DNA of 64,000 nt from Gelidibacter mesophilus DSM 14095 (GTDB lineage Bacteria > Bacteroidota > Bacteroidia > Flavobacteriales > Flavobacteriaceae), in the NCBI RefSeq assembly GCF_000423005.1, contig NZ_AUHD01000006.1:62001-126000 (forward strand). The letters run 5' to 3'. Every line of letters begins with the position of its first letter. Within the stretch, counting starts at the first letter, position 1. Position numbers and translations under genes: made by a program. This document shows positions 1 through 8,802 of this stretch, piece after piece. The notes beneath the pieces were generated by a model. It made no database searches, had not been told where the DNA came from, and saw only the letters and a program-made list of their open reading frames with translations.

Positions 1-3000
1 ATCTACTGCTCCTATGGCTATCACATAGGTTTCCGGTAGACTGACTTTGTATCCGAGGGGAATGACATCAGTATCATCAAAAGGCAATGGTCGTCCTTGA
101 ATGATATAAGCCTTGTTGTTTATGAGGGAATAAATGCCTTCTGATGCGCTCTCAAAACTTAATCGGGCGTCAAACATGCGGTCTTTATCGATGGTTGCTC
201 CGGTAATATATCCCACGAGCATTCGGTTGGTAGGTGATGCGGGTGATAACAGATCCAACCATATTCTGTGTTTTTCTACAAGAGATGGCAGTTTTTGAGG
301 AGTTCTAAAAAATTGATTATTGGCAAAGGCTTTTCTCATGCTATTTTTGAAGGTCACTGTAGCTGATGCTGGCTCTTCGCCATCCACCATATTCGTCATA
401 AAACCTTGTCCCGCCGCAATGTTTCCAGAAAAATCAGAAGGGCCGTCCGAATTTCCTAAACTGTTATAGTAGAAATAATCGACCTGATGGTAGTTTAAAG
501 CAAAATTTTGATAAAATGGACTAATATTGCTTGTGGGCGGTAAACCATGTTTCCATAAACTCACATAACCATCAACAGCAGTGTTTTCGCTTAAAAAATC
601 TAGGATAGAAATAGCCGAAGGATAGGGGTTGCCCAAAAAATTCCAATTGTCATCAGTGTTGTGGTCGCTTATGGCATTGCTGCCTCTGCTTACTGTAATT
701 TTTATTTCTCCATTATTTGCAACGCCTAAACCGGAATCATCACTGTAGAAAGTGGTGGTAAAATTCAATTCGCCGGGTGTTGTAGGATCTGGATAGCCAT
801 TCGGAGCTCTTACAATATAGCCTTTACCAATCTCCATGATTTCGTTTGTGGCTTGAATCCAATTGCCTTGCGTGTTGTTGGCATTTGTAGCTGTAGCTTC
901 CCATTTATAGATATGATTGGTGGCGGTAATATTGCTTACATTATAGCCAGTAATAGGGGACGACCAATAAACATAATCTCGATTTCTAATAGATGCCTTC
1001 CTGATCATTGAGATTTTGCCAGTATTCATTTTAGTGTCATCAATTTGTATCAAGCTCCCGGAGTTTTCTATATTAAATTGAGCCGAAGGATCAACATGAA
1101 CACCTTCTTTTACATTAATAACTTCATCAGTTTTAATGAGTAGTGAACTCGCATTGACATTCAACCTTTCATCAATCATTACATCAGTAGGGTGACCTAA
1201 GCTTTTTGTCCCGGTTCCAGAAAGCGTCAAATTTTTATATCCGGGCGCAAATGGAGAAATAGTTTGGGTGCTACCGTGGTATTCTACTGTAGAACCGTTA
1301 AATAAAGTGATGGAAGGATTGTTGATATTGCTAATAGAAGAATTTGGGAGGCCAGAAAAGCCATTGATATTGGCGTGTTTAAATGTCCCCGTTTCAGTAA
1401 CTTTCAACGAGCCTCCAGCTTGAAATTGGATAAATGAATTTTGGCCAGGTCCCGAACCAGTTGCAGTGGTCCCAACATGAGAACCAGAAACGACAATATT
1501 AGCATATAATGGAATTGGGTTGATCAATCTTATGGATTCAAAACCGGAATTGTTGTTGAATTCAATGGTCGTGTGCGGACCAAATACGTAGTTTCCAAGA
1601 TAGGCGTCAGGTTTAATTCCAGAGCCAGCCGTGACATACCATGCATTATCTTGCATGACTAAATTGGTAAATTCGCCACCAAAGGTCTTGTTTTCAACGT
1701 CAACGATGGCATTTTCAGATATAGCAATAGTGTTCCTAACGTTTACAGCTTTACTAATGCCTTTATAATTATAGGGAAGGGAAGAGTTTCGGAGGTCGTT
1801 TGTTCCGCTAAATGATAAATTATAATAGGTCGGCACACCAGATAATATTTGAATGGCGTTATTGCCATTTAAATGAATTGCTCCACCCGTGATGACGTAA
1901 TTGCCATAACCTCCAAGAGAAGAGTTTCCTGGAAGGCTTCCCAATTGCGGTAAATAACTCGACATTGGAGCAGCCGTGATGGTGCTAATGCGATATTCAC
2001 CATCAGTCATGACCAATCTTCCGCTGCCATAAAAATCACCAATATTACTTCCTATTACCGTACCTTGGTTAATTTCAAGCTTACCTCCATCAGCATCTAA
2101 AGCAGTGCCTTCGGAAATTCCGATATTACGTGTGAGCGTTAATGTTTTTGAATTATCAATAAGGTTGACATACACTATTTTTCCTGTTGAGCCTGTAAGT
2201 ATGGCATTCCCTGTGGCTTGATTTTCCATGCCAATATAATGAAATGTTGCTGTTTGACTAAAGCTTCTATTTGAAGGGACTGTTTTTACATTTCCTAAAT
2301 TGGTTGTGGTTGTTATACCGTTTGGCGAGGTTATCTTTAAAGTGCTTCCTTGTTGAGAAATGAAAGTGGTTCCAGATTGTGATCCGGAAATAGTCACATC
2401 CAATGCGGTGGTGCCATTGAAGCCAAAATCAAGAACACCCCCCGTTTGAACTACGAGACTACTGTTTCTCCCTAGTTCAAAATCTCTGTTTATAAGTTTA
2501 ACAAAGGCGTTGTTTTTAATATTAAATGCGATATATCTATTCTCGTTAGAATTTGTTGATGCAACATCAATAGTTTGGATGGTTTCTGGCGTTAGACCAT
2601 CTCCAATTCGAGCAAAATTAAAAACACCATGATTATTCGAGTTAGTGTTTTGTAATAGCGCATTGCTTCCCACAAAAAGATGACCATGCAAATTTATAGT
2701 GGCAGATGCCCCAGATGCTACGGTGGGATTGAATTGTAGTTCTGCATTTTGTGTAATGTCCAAGTTTCCTTCAATCGTAATTGATGAATTCACAGTTGCG
2801 CCTGCTGCAATTGCGGTTGTAGCGGCTTCCAGCGTCAAATTGCCTTTAATGGTAAAGTTTAAGTCATCCGAAGTTTTAAAATTAATTTTTTGACTTTCTG
2901 GATACGTGCCCGCCACAATGAAATCGCCTCCAATACCTGAAGTCACAGTTCCAGTTGTGGAGATTTGCATATCAGAATTTGCAGCGGTATTGCTTCTAAA

Positions 3001-4737
3001 AATTAAATCACCATGGGCTAAATTGATATTAATTCCAGACGCTAGAAATTCAATGGCGTCATTGGAATCTAAATTTTCTCCAAAATCACAAATAATATTC
3101 CCGAATGCTGCAGAGTATAATCTATAGGTGTTGGTGTTGATTGTTGTGTTGTCCTGTAATAATATGTCTGATTCATCCCAGTTTTTCAATATGAGATTTG
3201 AATCGGGATGAAAGTTTTCAGTTCCTGCCCATAAAGAAGTTGTTGGGTTTCCATACCTATAATTTACGGTTAAGTTTCCTCGGTCTTCTACTACGAGATT
3301 GCCCGTTGGATGGATAGAGAGGTTGGCGTTAATATTTACATTACCACCACTATTAATGGTTAAGTCACCAAATGTGCCAGGATGATTTACATTAAATGTA
3401 CCATTACCTAAAACGGTTAAAGCTATAGTATTGCCAAAAGAACCATTGGATGTTATTACATGACCGCTTCTGATAAAAACTTTCTCAGAAGTGTTATAGC
3501 CTGGAGCATTTGAAGTTTGCCATAAAATTCCGTCAAAACGTTCCCATATGGCAGGAGTGGCACTATAGTCCTGCCAATTCCCGGTGCCTGTTGTACGGTA
3601 ACTTCCATTAGGGATGTTATTGATGTTGAAGTCACTACTGATAGTACTCCATCCGGTATAACTAGCAGTGAGGACAAATGGTCCGCCTACAGTGTTGTGA
3701 ATAAGGTTATCGAAAATGGCTTGCCCATTGGAAATTATTGCAGAAGGTTGGGTGTTTGGTATTCCTGTTGAGGTCATTGTTATGGCGCCTGAAGTCACGT
3801 CCAAATCAATATGACCGTACAAATCTGTAAGATGGACTACTGGTGATGGCGAAATGTTAATACCTACAAATGCATCGGAAGGTTGGGTTTCAAAATACAA
3901 CCGATCTGCAGTAACATTGAGTCGGTTTCTGTTGTTGTTACCTGCATCCGTTTGTGCGCCACCCGGATCTATTGTAGCGAATGACGAGCCACTGGGGTCC
4001 GCCGTTGCAGAAGTGATTTTGAAAACCAATTTTGTTCTATCTATAACTTGTGTCTCGTCAAACGATACACGGAGATGCACTATTTTTCCAGTTGCATCAT
4101 CATCAGCTGCGGTAACGAGGGGTCCGCTCATTCCGGAAAACACCAATTCATTTCCAATTTTAGTTGCTGTGGCTATTACTGTTCCGCCAGTTCCAGTAAG
4201 AACGGCGGTTTTAATCATTGTCAATTGATTGGTATTGGATAAATCTGCAACGGTTAGTCTTAAATCCGTGAGTGTGGTTGCTAAATCGTCAGCATCTGGG
4301 CCATCTATAATTTTTAGTTTCATTGGAATAAATTTCCCAACAGAACTCGAAGAGGCATCAGTGAAATTTATATATTCTGGACGGCTATTAAATTCTGGCG
4401 CTGTTGTGCTATAATTAGTGTTGTCTACAATCGTGGAAAGATTGCTAAATAAAATTTGTCCCGATTTTGTCCTAGGATAAAGCGCGTTATCTGAACGCTG
4501 AGTATTTAGTTTTCTTTTTGTCAGTTCTTTAGTTTCATGACGGGAAGTGAGAGACGCTGTATGCTTTGTAGAATACGAAGCATTAATAATTTCAGAGGGG
4601 GAAACATTTGCCCAATTTCTGCCGATGAAATCCTGAGAGGAATCTGCATAATGCCTAAAGCTTTCTTCTGTTTGTCCAATTCCAGACCATCCAAATCCTA
4701 GAAAGCTTATCAATACGAGGGAGTACTTCTTCTTCAT
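1..4737 (-). CDS. Giant secreted surface protein, 3' end beyond the window
   Basis: An open frame of 1579 codons runs from ATG at 4737 to the first base of the window with no stop, so the C-terminus is missing. Residues 1-22 form a signal peptide (MKKK, hydrophobic core, ending GIGQ). The rest is rich in Gly, Asn, Ser and Thr, with many short beta-strand and turn units such as 'LTLSGTGTKSLG' and 'VNVKEG', as in beta-helix surface proteins. Near residue 1360 it has 'NFLGNPYPSA', a motif I know from large flavobacterial secreted proteins that usually end in a type IX secretion sorting domain; that domain is not visible here. Cell-surface adhesion or a structural role is inference. It diverges from recX and has its own upstream promoter. 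The reading frame is certain, the function is not. Confidence 0.8.
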   Translation of the reverse strand, partial: MKKKYSLVLISFLGFGWSGIGQTEESFRHYADSSQDFIGRNWANVSPSEIINASYSTKHTASLTSRHETKELTKRKLNTQRSDNALYPRTKSGQILFSNLSTIVDNTNYSTTAPEFNSRPEYINFTDASSSSVGKFIPMKLKIIDGPDADDLATTLTDLRLTVADLSNTNQLTMIKTAVLTGTGGTVIATATKIGNELVFSGMSGPLVTAADDDATGKIVHLRVSFDETQVIDRTKLVFKITSATADPSGSSFATIDPGGAQTDAGNNNRNRLNVTADRLYFETQPSDAFVGINISPSPVVHLTDLYGHIDLDVTSGAITMTSTGIPNTQPSAIISNGQAIFDNLIHNTVGGPFVLTASYTGWSTISSDFNINNIPNGSYRTTGTGNWQDYSATPAIWERFDGILWQTSNAPGYNTSEKVFIRSGHVITSNGSFGNTIALTVLGNGTFNVNHPGTFGDLTINSGGNVNINANLSIHPTGNLVVEDRGNLTVNYRYGNPTTSLWAGTENFHPDSNLILKNWDESDILLQDNTTINTNTYRLYSAAFGNIICDFGENLDSNDAIEFLASGININLAHGDLIFRSNTAANSDMQISTTGTVTSGIGGDFIVAGTYPESQKINFKTSDDLNFTIKGNLTLEAATTAIAAGATVNSSITIEGNLDITQNAELQFNPTVASGASATINLHGHLFVGSNALLQNTNSNNHGVFNFARIGDGLTPETIQTIDVASTNSNENRYIAFNIKNNAFVKLINRDFELGRNSSLVVQTGGVLDFGFNGTTALDVTISGSQSGTTFISQQGSTLKITSPNGITTTTNLGNVKTVPSNRSFSQTATFHYIGMENQATGNAILTGSTGKIVYVNLIDNSKTLTLTRNIGISEGTALDADGGKLEINQGTVIGSNIGDFYGSGRLVMTDGEYRISTITAAPMSSYLPQLGSLPGNSSLGGYGNYVITGGAIHLNGNNAIQILSGVPTYYNLSFSGTNDLRNSSLPYNYKGISKAVNVRNTIAISENAIVDVENKTFGGEFTNLVMQDNAWYVTAGSGIKPDAYLGNYVFGPHTTIEFNNNSGFESIRLINPIPLYANIVVSGSHVGTTATGSGPGQNSFIQFQAGGSLKVTETGTFKHANINGFSGLPNSSISNINNPSITLFNGSTVEYHGSTQTISPFAPGYKNLTLSGTGTKSLGHPTDVMIDERLNVNASSLLIKTDEVINVKEGVHVDPSAQFNIENSGSLIQIDDTKMNTGKISMIRKASIRNRDYVYWSSPITGYNVSNITATNHIYKWEATATNANNTQGNWIQATNEIMEIGKGYIVRAPNGYPDPTTPGELNFTTTFYSDDSGLGVANNGEIKITVSRGSNAISDHNTDDNWNFLGNPYPSAISILDFLSENTAVDGYVSLWKHGLPPTSNISPFYQNFALNYHQVDYFYYNSLGNSDGPSDFSGNIAAGQGFMTNMVDGEEPASATVTFKNSMRKAFANNQFFRTPQKLPSLVEKHRIWLDLLSPASPTNRMLVGYITGATIDKDRMFDARLSFESASEGIYSLINNKAYIIQGRPLPFDDTDVIPLGYKVSLPETYVIAIGAVD

Positions 4738-4775
4738 AGGGAAAATTATTTAAAATTAACACTAAGATCCAATAT

Positions 4776-4804
4776 CAAATATAGACTAAATAACTTAATT
4801 TCAA
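4776..4804 (-). promoter_or_regulatory. Promoter of the giant surface protein gene
   Basis: On the minus strand TATATTTG (4783-4776) matches the Bacteroidetes -7 element TAnnTTTG. A TTG lies 18 bases upstream (4804-4802), close to the consensus spacing of about 19. The predicted leader is about 35 bases. Confidence 0.6.
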
Positions 4805-4864
4805 AACTTTGAGTTCTAAATTTGCTTTCTGGGTTTTATTGATAAATTGTTGTTATTTTTGTAT

Positions 4865-5335
4865 ATGGAATCACAAAAAACCTATACGGTAGATGCTGCT
4901 TTGAAGAAAATGGAGCGGTATTGTAGCTATCAAGAACGTTGTCATAAAGAAGTCACGCAAAAACTATACACCATGCGCATGATTCCTGAAGCAATTGACC
5001 ATATTGTGGTAAAACTTATGCAGGACAATTTTTTGAACGAAGAACGTTATGCCAAAGCTTTTGTAAGCGGAAAATTTAGAATTAAAAAATGGGGAAAACA
5101 GCGCTTAACACGGGAACTGAGGCAAAAGGACATTGGTAAAACACTTATTACCATGGCACTTCAAACGATAAGTGATGCCGAGTATTTACAAGCGTTTCAT
5201 GCGCTCGCCGAAAAAAAAGCAGAAAGTATCAAGGAAACCAGTACTCTAAAGAAAAAGAAAAAACTAGCAGATTATCTTTCTTACAGAGGATGGGAGAGTC
5301 ATTTAGTCTATGATAAAGTGAATGAGGTTTTTTGA
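4865..5335 (+). CDS. recX: Regulatory protein RecX
   Basis: A 156-residue protein of the RecX family, which binds RecA filaments and modulates recombination and the SOS response. The three-helix repeat features are visible: 'CSYQERCHKEV', 'MQDNFLNEERYAKAFV' and 'KFRIKKWGKQRLTRELRQK', the last matching the 'W(G)kxRIrxEL' part of the family. I chose ATG 4865 over an in-frame ATG at 4847: the family starts at about this point, and a TAnnTTTG box (4854-4861) sits between the two, 3 bases before ATG 4865. That spacing suggests a leaderless transcript. The gene stands alone, divergent from the surface protein gene. Confidence 0.88.
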   Translation: MESQKTYTVDAALKKMERYCSYQERCHKEVTQKLYTMRMIPEAIDHIVVKLMQDNFLNEERYAKAFVSGKFRIKKWGKQRLTRELRQKDIGKTLITMALQTISDAEYLQAFHALAEKKAESIKETSTLKKKKKLADYLSYRGWESHLVYDKVNEVF

Positions 5336-5531
5336 GATGGGCGGTGAGAAGAAGAGTGTTCTCAAGGGTTGCATCTAGGGCTTTATGCAGCTTTACCCCT
5401 CCTTTGTGGAGCTTTGTGTCAAAGTTCAACTGCTCAGGGAGTATATGGCATTAATCCATCAAATTAAAACATTAATTCTAAACCAAACGTATAGTTAGAG
5501 AATAACCTACAATATACTGCCAATAACAAAA

Positions 5532-5565
5532 AAAACTGTACCATTACGAAGAACACTACAGTTTT
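5532..5565 (-). terminator. Intrinsic terminator of the 5587-6078 gene
   Basis: A perfect 9-bp stem AAAACTGTA (5532-5540) and TACAGTTTT (5557-5565) is followed on the minus strand by a T run, just past the stop of the barrel gene. Confidence 0.7.
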
Positions 5566-5586
5566 AAATATCAAGTAAACTGTATT

Positions 5587-6078
5587 TTATAAGTCAAATG
5601 ATGCGCCAATATTGAACACAAATTGGTTGTAGAGATAATTTGCAGGATTGGTGATGTTAGTTTTATATTTCGCAATCGGGAAAACGGCTTCAGCAAATAC
5701 CCCAAAACCATCAGAGAAAAAATAACGTGCCCCAACATGGCCACCAAAATTCTTTAAACTCAAGTTCAAACCAGGATAAAGATCAAAATTTTCATCAAAA
5801 TTAAGAACACTTCCTAAATGCGCATTAAAACGTCCTTTAATATCAAAACGGTCACCAAAACTAGCGTCCAATTCTTCTCGTACTCCTAAAGCGTAAGCAC
5901 CTACAATTCCTAAAGAGATGTTTTCTCCAAGCCCATAGTCAAAACTTACATTGATTCCCGTTGCAGCGTCTTGAAAGTTGGCTCCAATTTGAAATTTATT
6001 ATCTGCGTTGCCTTTAAAAGCCTGTGCGTTTGCAAAAGAAACGCTTAGAACACATAAGATTACAATCAGTTTTTTCAT
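5587..6078 (-). CDS. Small outer membrane beta-barrel protein, DUF6646-like
   Basis: A 163-residue protein with a signal peptide ending ...SFANAQ (residues 1-19). The mature part alternates polar and hydrophobic residues in short strands with Gly turns ('FKGNADNKFQIGANFQ', 'GINVSFDYGLGENISLGI', 'GGHVGARYFFSDGFGVFAEA') and ends in 'NIGASFDL', with a C-terminal aromatic-containing strand as expected for BAM-assembled barrels. The pattern matches my memory of the DUF6646 family of Flavobacteriia. Function is unknown. It ends at its own terminator, and a TAnnTTTG box lies 28 bases upstream of the start. Confidence 0.75.
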   Translation of the reverse strand: MKKLIVILCVLSVSFANAQAFKGNADNKFQIGANFQDAATGINVSFDYGLGENISLGIVGAYALGVREELDASFGDRFDIKGRFNAHLGSVLNFDENFDLYPGLNLSLKNFGGHVGARYFFSDGFGVFAEAVFPIAKYKTNITNPANYLYNQFVFNIGASFDL

Positions 6079-6106
6079 TCTAAAGATAGTATTTTTAATT
6101 TTTGCG

Positions 6107-6114
6107 CAAATATA
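6107..6114 (-). promoter_or_regulatory. -7 promoter element for the barrel gene
   Basis: TATATTTG on the minus strand, 28 bases upstream of ATG 6078. No clear TTG is seen at the -33 position. Confidence 0.4.
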
Positions 6115-6142
6115 GTTATGTTTTTAATACTGCGCTAAGTAT

Positions 6143-7039
6143 TTAGTCTAAACTCTTTTGGGTTCTGCTGATGGCTTTTTCGTTCTTCCAGTCAATCCAT
6201 TTCTGACCTTGAATTTTGCGCATTAAATTGTCAAAATACCGCATGATCACAATATTGTAGACGGCTTTCCCAAAGTTTTTAGGAATTCTAGCAATGGCTC
6301 TTAAACTCATTGAGAATCCTGGAGTGAGGTATTTCATATAGTGCCAATATCCTTCAGGCATATAAAGTACTTCACCATGGTTCAATTCTGTTTTATAACC
6401 TTTTGCTTTTTTAAGTGCTGGCCATTTTTCCAAATCTGGATTCGAGAAGTCGATATCCTCACGGGTAATTAAGGAATGCGGAATTTTATAAAGATACTCG
6501 TTCTGTTTCTGATCGAAGAGAATACAGAGTTTTTTGCCCTCAAAATGAAAGTGGAAAATATTGGCCAGATCAATATCATAATGCATAAAAGTATGCGAAT
6601 TTTTACCTCCAAAAAACAGCATGGGTAAGCCTTTCATCAGTTTTAAGCCAAAATCGGGATAGGAATAATCGTTTTGCAACTGCGGAATTTCCTTGAGGGC
6701 ATTCCATAAAAAGATCCTGAATTTGGTCGGTTCCCGTTTTAAGAGGTCAATATAATCTGCCATTTTCATTTTGGCATGGGGCTCATTGAATCCGTCTTTA
6801 TGACTGACCGGACGGTCATCGTACAAGGGCACGATCTTATCGCCCGCAATGTCCTTAATATAATCCAAATGCCACTTGTCATAAGCGGGCCAATCTTCAA
6901 TAAAACGCTCAATAACCACCGGTTTTTGTGGCTTGAAATAATGCTTTATAAAATCCTCCTTGGTAATAGTTTTTACGCGAGGGATATCTTGTAGATCTAG
7001 TGCCAATTTATTAAGGTTTAAGCTTGCAAAGTTAAACAA
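6143..7039 (-). CDS. Cupin-like (JmjC-related) protein
   Basis: A 298-residue cytoplasmic protein of the cupin_8/JmjC-like fold. 'PQKPVVIERFIEDWPAYDKW' near the N-terminus is the usual opening of these proteins. The metal site is visible as HxD in 'FMHYDIDLANIFHFHFEGKK' and a distal His in 'VLYMPEGYWHYM', a 2-His-1-carboxylate set expected to bind Fe(II) with 2-oxoglutarate. Known members hydroxylate proteins, but no substrate can be named here. The start is uncertain: a TAnnTTTG-like box (TAACTTTG, 7034-7027) lies inside the first codons, so translation may begin later, for example at TTG 7006. It is a single-gene unit between the barrel gene and a dispersed repeat. Confidence 0.75.
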   Translation of the reverse strand: MFNFASLNLNKLALDLQDIPRVKTITKEDFIKHYFKPQKPVVIERFIEDWPAYDKWHLDYIKDIAGDKIVPLYDDRPVSHKDGFNEPHAKMKMADYIDLLKREPTKFRIFLWNALKEIPQLQNDYSYPDFGLKLMKGLPMLFFGGKNSHTFMHYDIDLANIFHFHFEGKKLCILFDQKQNEYLYKIPHSLITREDIDFSNPDLEKWPALKKAKGYKTELNHGEVLYMPEGYWHYMKYLTPGFSMSLRAIARIPKNFGKAVYNIVIMRYFDNLMRKIQGQKWIDWKNEKAISRTQKSLD

Positions 7040-7076
7040 TCGGTCTGAAATGGGTTAAAAGGAATGTTAAATATTT

Positions 7077-7187
7077 GGGTGTTCCCACGCAAGGGCGTGG
7101 TCGGGCTGTCCGCTGTATCTTTTTGCTTTTTCTTTAAAAAGCAAAAAGGATGCCGCTGCCATCCCTAACACAGCCTCGGCCTATTTA
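7077..7187. repeat. 111-bp dispersed palindromic repeat, copy 1
   Basis: An intergenic element beginning GGGTGTTCCC and ending TCGGCCTATTT, with internal ATCCCTAACACAG. Its centre is a hairpin (TTTTTGC ... GCAAAAA, 7120-7147). The same ends recur at 59951-60061 around a different centre. This type of repeat is familiar from Flavobacteriaceae intergenic regions. It lies between two minus-strand genes. Confidence 0.7.
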
Positions 7188-7252
7188 GAATAATCGGCTT
7201 TATGAAGATCATTTTTTAAAATTCAGGCTTTTGGACCTTACTCCAAATTCCG

Positions 7253-8353
7253 TTATTCAAGCACCAATTTCCTCCCCAAAGCAGCCAAAAATGGAATACC
7301 AATCATATCATATTCATACCTGTTATCATTATAGATCTGGTTCTTATTAACGTGGAGGGTGGCAGTAATCAGATACTCTTTATTGGTTTTCTTGTTTTTG
7401 ATATAGGCACAATCCGTTAAATAGCCATAGGCGGAGCCAATCTTATTTTTGATGGTCAAATAGTCGGGAAACGCACCTTTATCATCTCCAATCACCAAAT
7501 ATTTCACATAACTGTCATGGAACTCTGGGGAGGTAAAGCCTGCTTCCTTGGGAAGCGTACCCATAGCATCAATTAAAAATAGTCGGTCATCTTCCGTCAG
7601 GTGAAATTGCTGAGCCTTTGAAAACAGCTCCGGAAACATCAGCCGTTTTAAGATGCCGTGCAGGGAACTTATCGGCAAATAATTTTTTGTTGAGAAATCC
7701 ATGGGCTGGTTTACCAAACTATCGCCCACCATATAGCCTATGCCTTTTGCGGTCTTATGTAATTGTAAGGGTGAAATGGCGCTATTTTTCACGGGTCCGG
7801 TCTTGTAAATAATTTCTTCTCCCTTATAAAAAGTAAGCGGCCTGGTCGTTAAAGCATCAGAATTGGGTGTTGACAATCGATGGGAGATGCGTGCCGTGAT
7901 CCCTTTATCATTAAGCCGGCTATTGATCTCATCCTGGCCCATAAACTCAAAGAGCCTATTGTTGGCAGTATTACTGCTTACCGCAAAAATGTCGATGATG
8001 TCTTTGGCGAAGGTTGAAGTGACAGTATCGTTTTCGACCATAAATGGCGTGTTTCTATCGAGTAATTTGTTTTCGTTGAGTTTCTCCAACGCCAATATGG
8101 CAATGGGTAATTTTACGGTACTGGCCGGATAAAAATAGGTGTTGGCATCCACTTGGAATTGGTCTTCCTTAAAACGGACCGTTCCGTCTTTATCACGGAT
8201 AATTTCAGAATAAAAAACCTGCACCTCGTGAGAAGGCAGGTCGTTCATGACATTTTGTATTTTAACATCATCGGTTGACAATGCACTTTTGACAGGGTGG
8301 ACGGTAGCACATCCCATAAAGACCAATAGTCCAAGAAAAGGATAATATTTCAT
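7253..8353 (-). CDS. Class A beta-lactamase-like serine hydrolase lipoprotein
   Basis: A 366-residue protein with a lipoprotein signal (lipobox Cys at residue 15, 'VFMGC'). Residues from about 40 on show the penicillin-recognising serine hydrolase fold: SxxK as S78-T-V-K81 in 'FYPASTVKLPIAI', SxN as S126-S-N128, and KTG-like K304-I-G306 before 'SAYGY'. The class A Glu of the omega loop (ExxLN) is not seen, so efficient beta-lactam hydrolysis is doubtful. A DD-peptidase-like or other acyl-transfer role at the inner face of the outer membrane is as likely. It stands alone on its strand. The family call is firm and the substrate unknown. Confidence 0.8.
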   Translation of the reverse strand: MKYYPFLGLLVFMGCATVHPVKSALSTDDVKIQNVMNDLPSHEVQVFYSEIIRDKDGTVRFKEDQFQVDANTYFYPASTVKLPIAILALEKLNENKLLDRNTPFMVENDTVTSTFAKDIIDIFAVSSNTANNRLFEFMGQDEINSRLNDKGITARISHRLSTPNSDALTTRPLTFYKGEEIIYKTGPVKNSAISPLQLHKTAKGIGYMVGDSLVNQPMDFSTKNYLPISSLHGILKRLMFPELFSKAQQFHLTEDDRLFLIDAMGTLPKEAGFTSPEFHDSYVKYLVIGDDKGAFPDYLTIKNKIGSAYGYLTDCAYIKNKKTNKEYLITATLHVNKNQIYNDNRYEYDMIGIPFLAALGRKLVLE

Positions 8354-8425
8354 TCCTTAAAAATAGGAAAAAAGTTATTGAAATCCCGAGTTATTTGGAA
8401 AGACCAGGCTCTAATAACTATTTAT

Positions 8426-8464
8426 GTTACCATTCAGCCTCTTGGTAGTATGACACGGATTTCA
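8426..8464. repeat. 39-bp direct repeat, copy 1
   Basis: It starts GTTACCATTCAGCC and ends GACACGGATTTCA, and matches 8711-8749 with two mismatches. Here the second half of the palindrome is missing and replaced by CGGATTTCGC, so this looks like a truncated copy of the element at 8711. Confidence 0.7.
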
Positions 8465-8507
8465 CGGATTTCGCTAATTCTGTTTGGAATAATTCCAAAA
8501 ATTCAAA

Positions 8508-8532
8508 ATTCAAGATTCAAGATTCAAGATTC
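8508..8532. repeat. ATTCAAG short tandem repeat
   Basis: Three and a half perfect copies of the 7-mer ATTCAAG in a non-coding stretch. Another low-complexity AATTCAG-type patch follows at about 8565-8600. Confidence 0.75.
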
Positions 8533-8710
8533 GTGGTTAAATAATGCCCGTCTCCACTTCAGTATTCAGAATTCAGAATTCATTATTCGATATTCGAAGG
8601 CTCGGAAGTATAAAAGGTTTCGAAGAATAATTAAACAGAATCCAGAAAGTTTGAAGAAAGCAATTTCAGGATAGCCTTATTTGAACTTCATCATTCAGGA
8701 ATAAAATCTC

Positions 8711-8802
8711 GTTACCATTCAGCCTCTAGGTAGTTTGACACGGATTTCAACGTGAAATCCGTGTCTAAATTTATTTACTTTAGCATTGGCTGAATAGTTA
8801 CC
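8711..8802. repeat. Nested palindromic element, copy 2
   Basis: The outer ends GTTACCATTCAGCC (8711-8724) and GGCTGAATAGTTAC (8788-8801) are inverted repeats with two mismatches. Inside is a perfect 13-bp hairpin, GACACGGATTTCA (8737-8749) and TGAAATCCGTGTC (8753-8765), with a 3-base loop. The right end abuts the stop codon of the flotillin remnant. It resembles a small non-autonomous element, but I see no target duplication. Confidence 0.65.

Noticed and set aside
3456-4414. Several plus- and minus-strand ORFs of 60-124 codons inside the giant surface protein gene
   Set aside because: They are shadows of a continuous 1579-codon minus-strand frame and show no signal or domain of their own.
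8378-8674. A 98-codon plus-strand ORF in the repeat-rich gap
   Set aside because: It is made of ATTCAAG-type tandem repeats and palindrome sequence, so it is unlikely to be coding.
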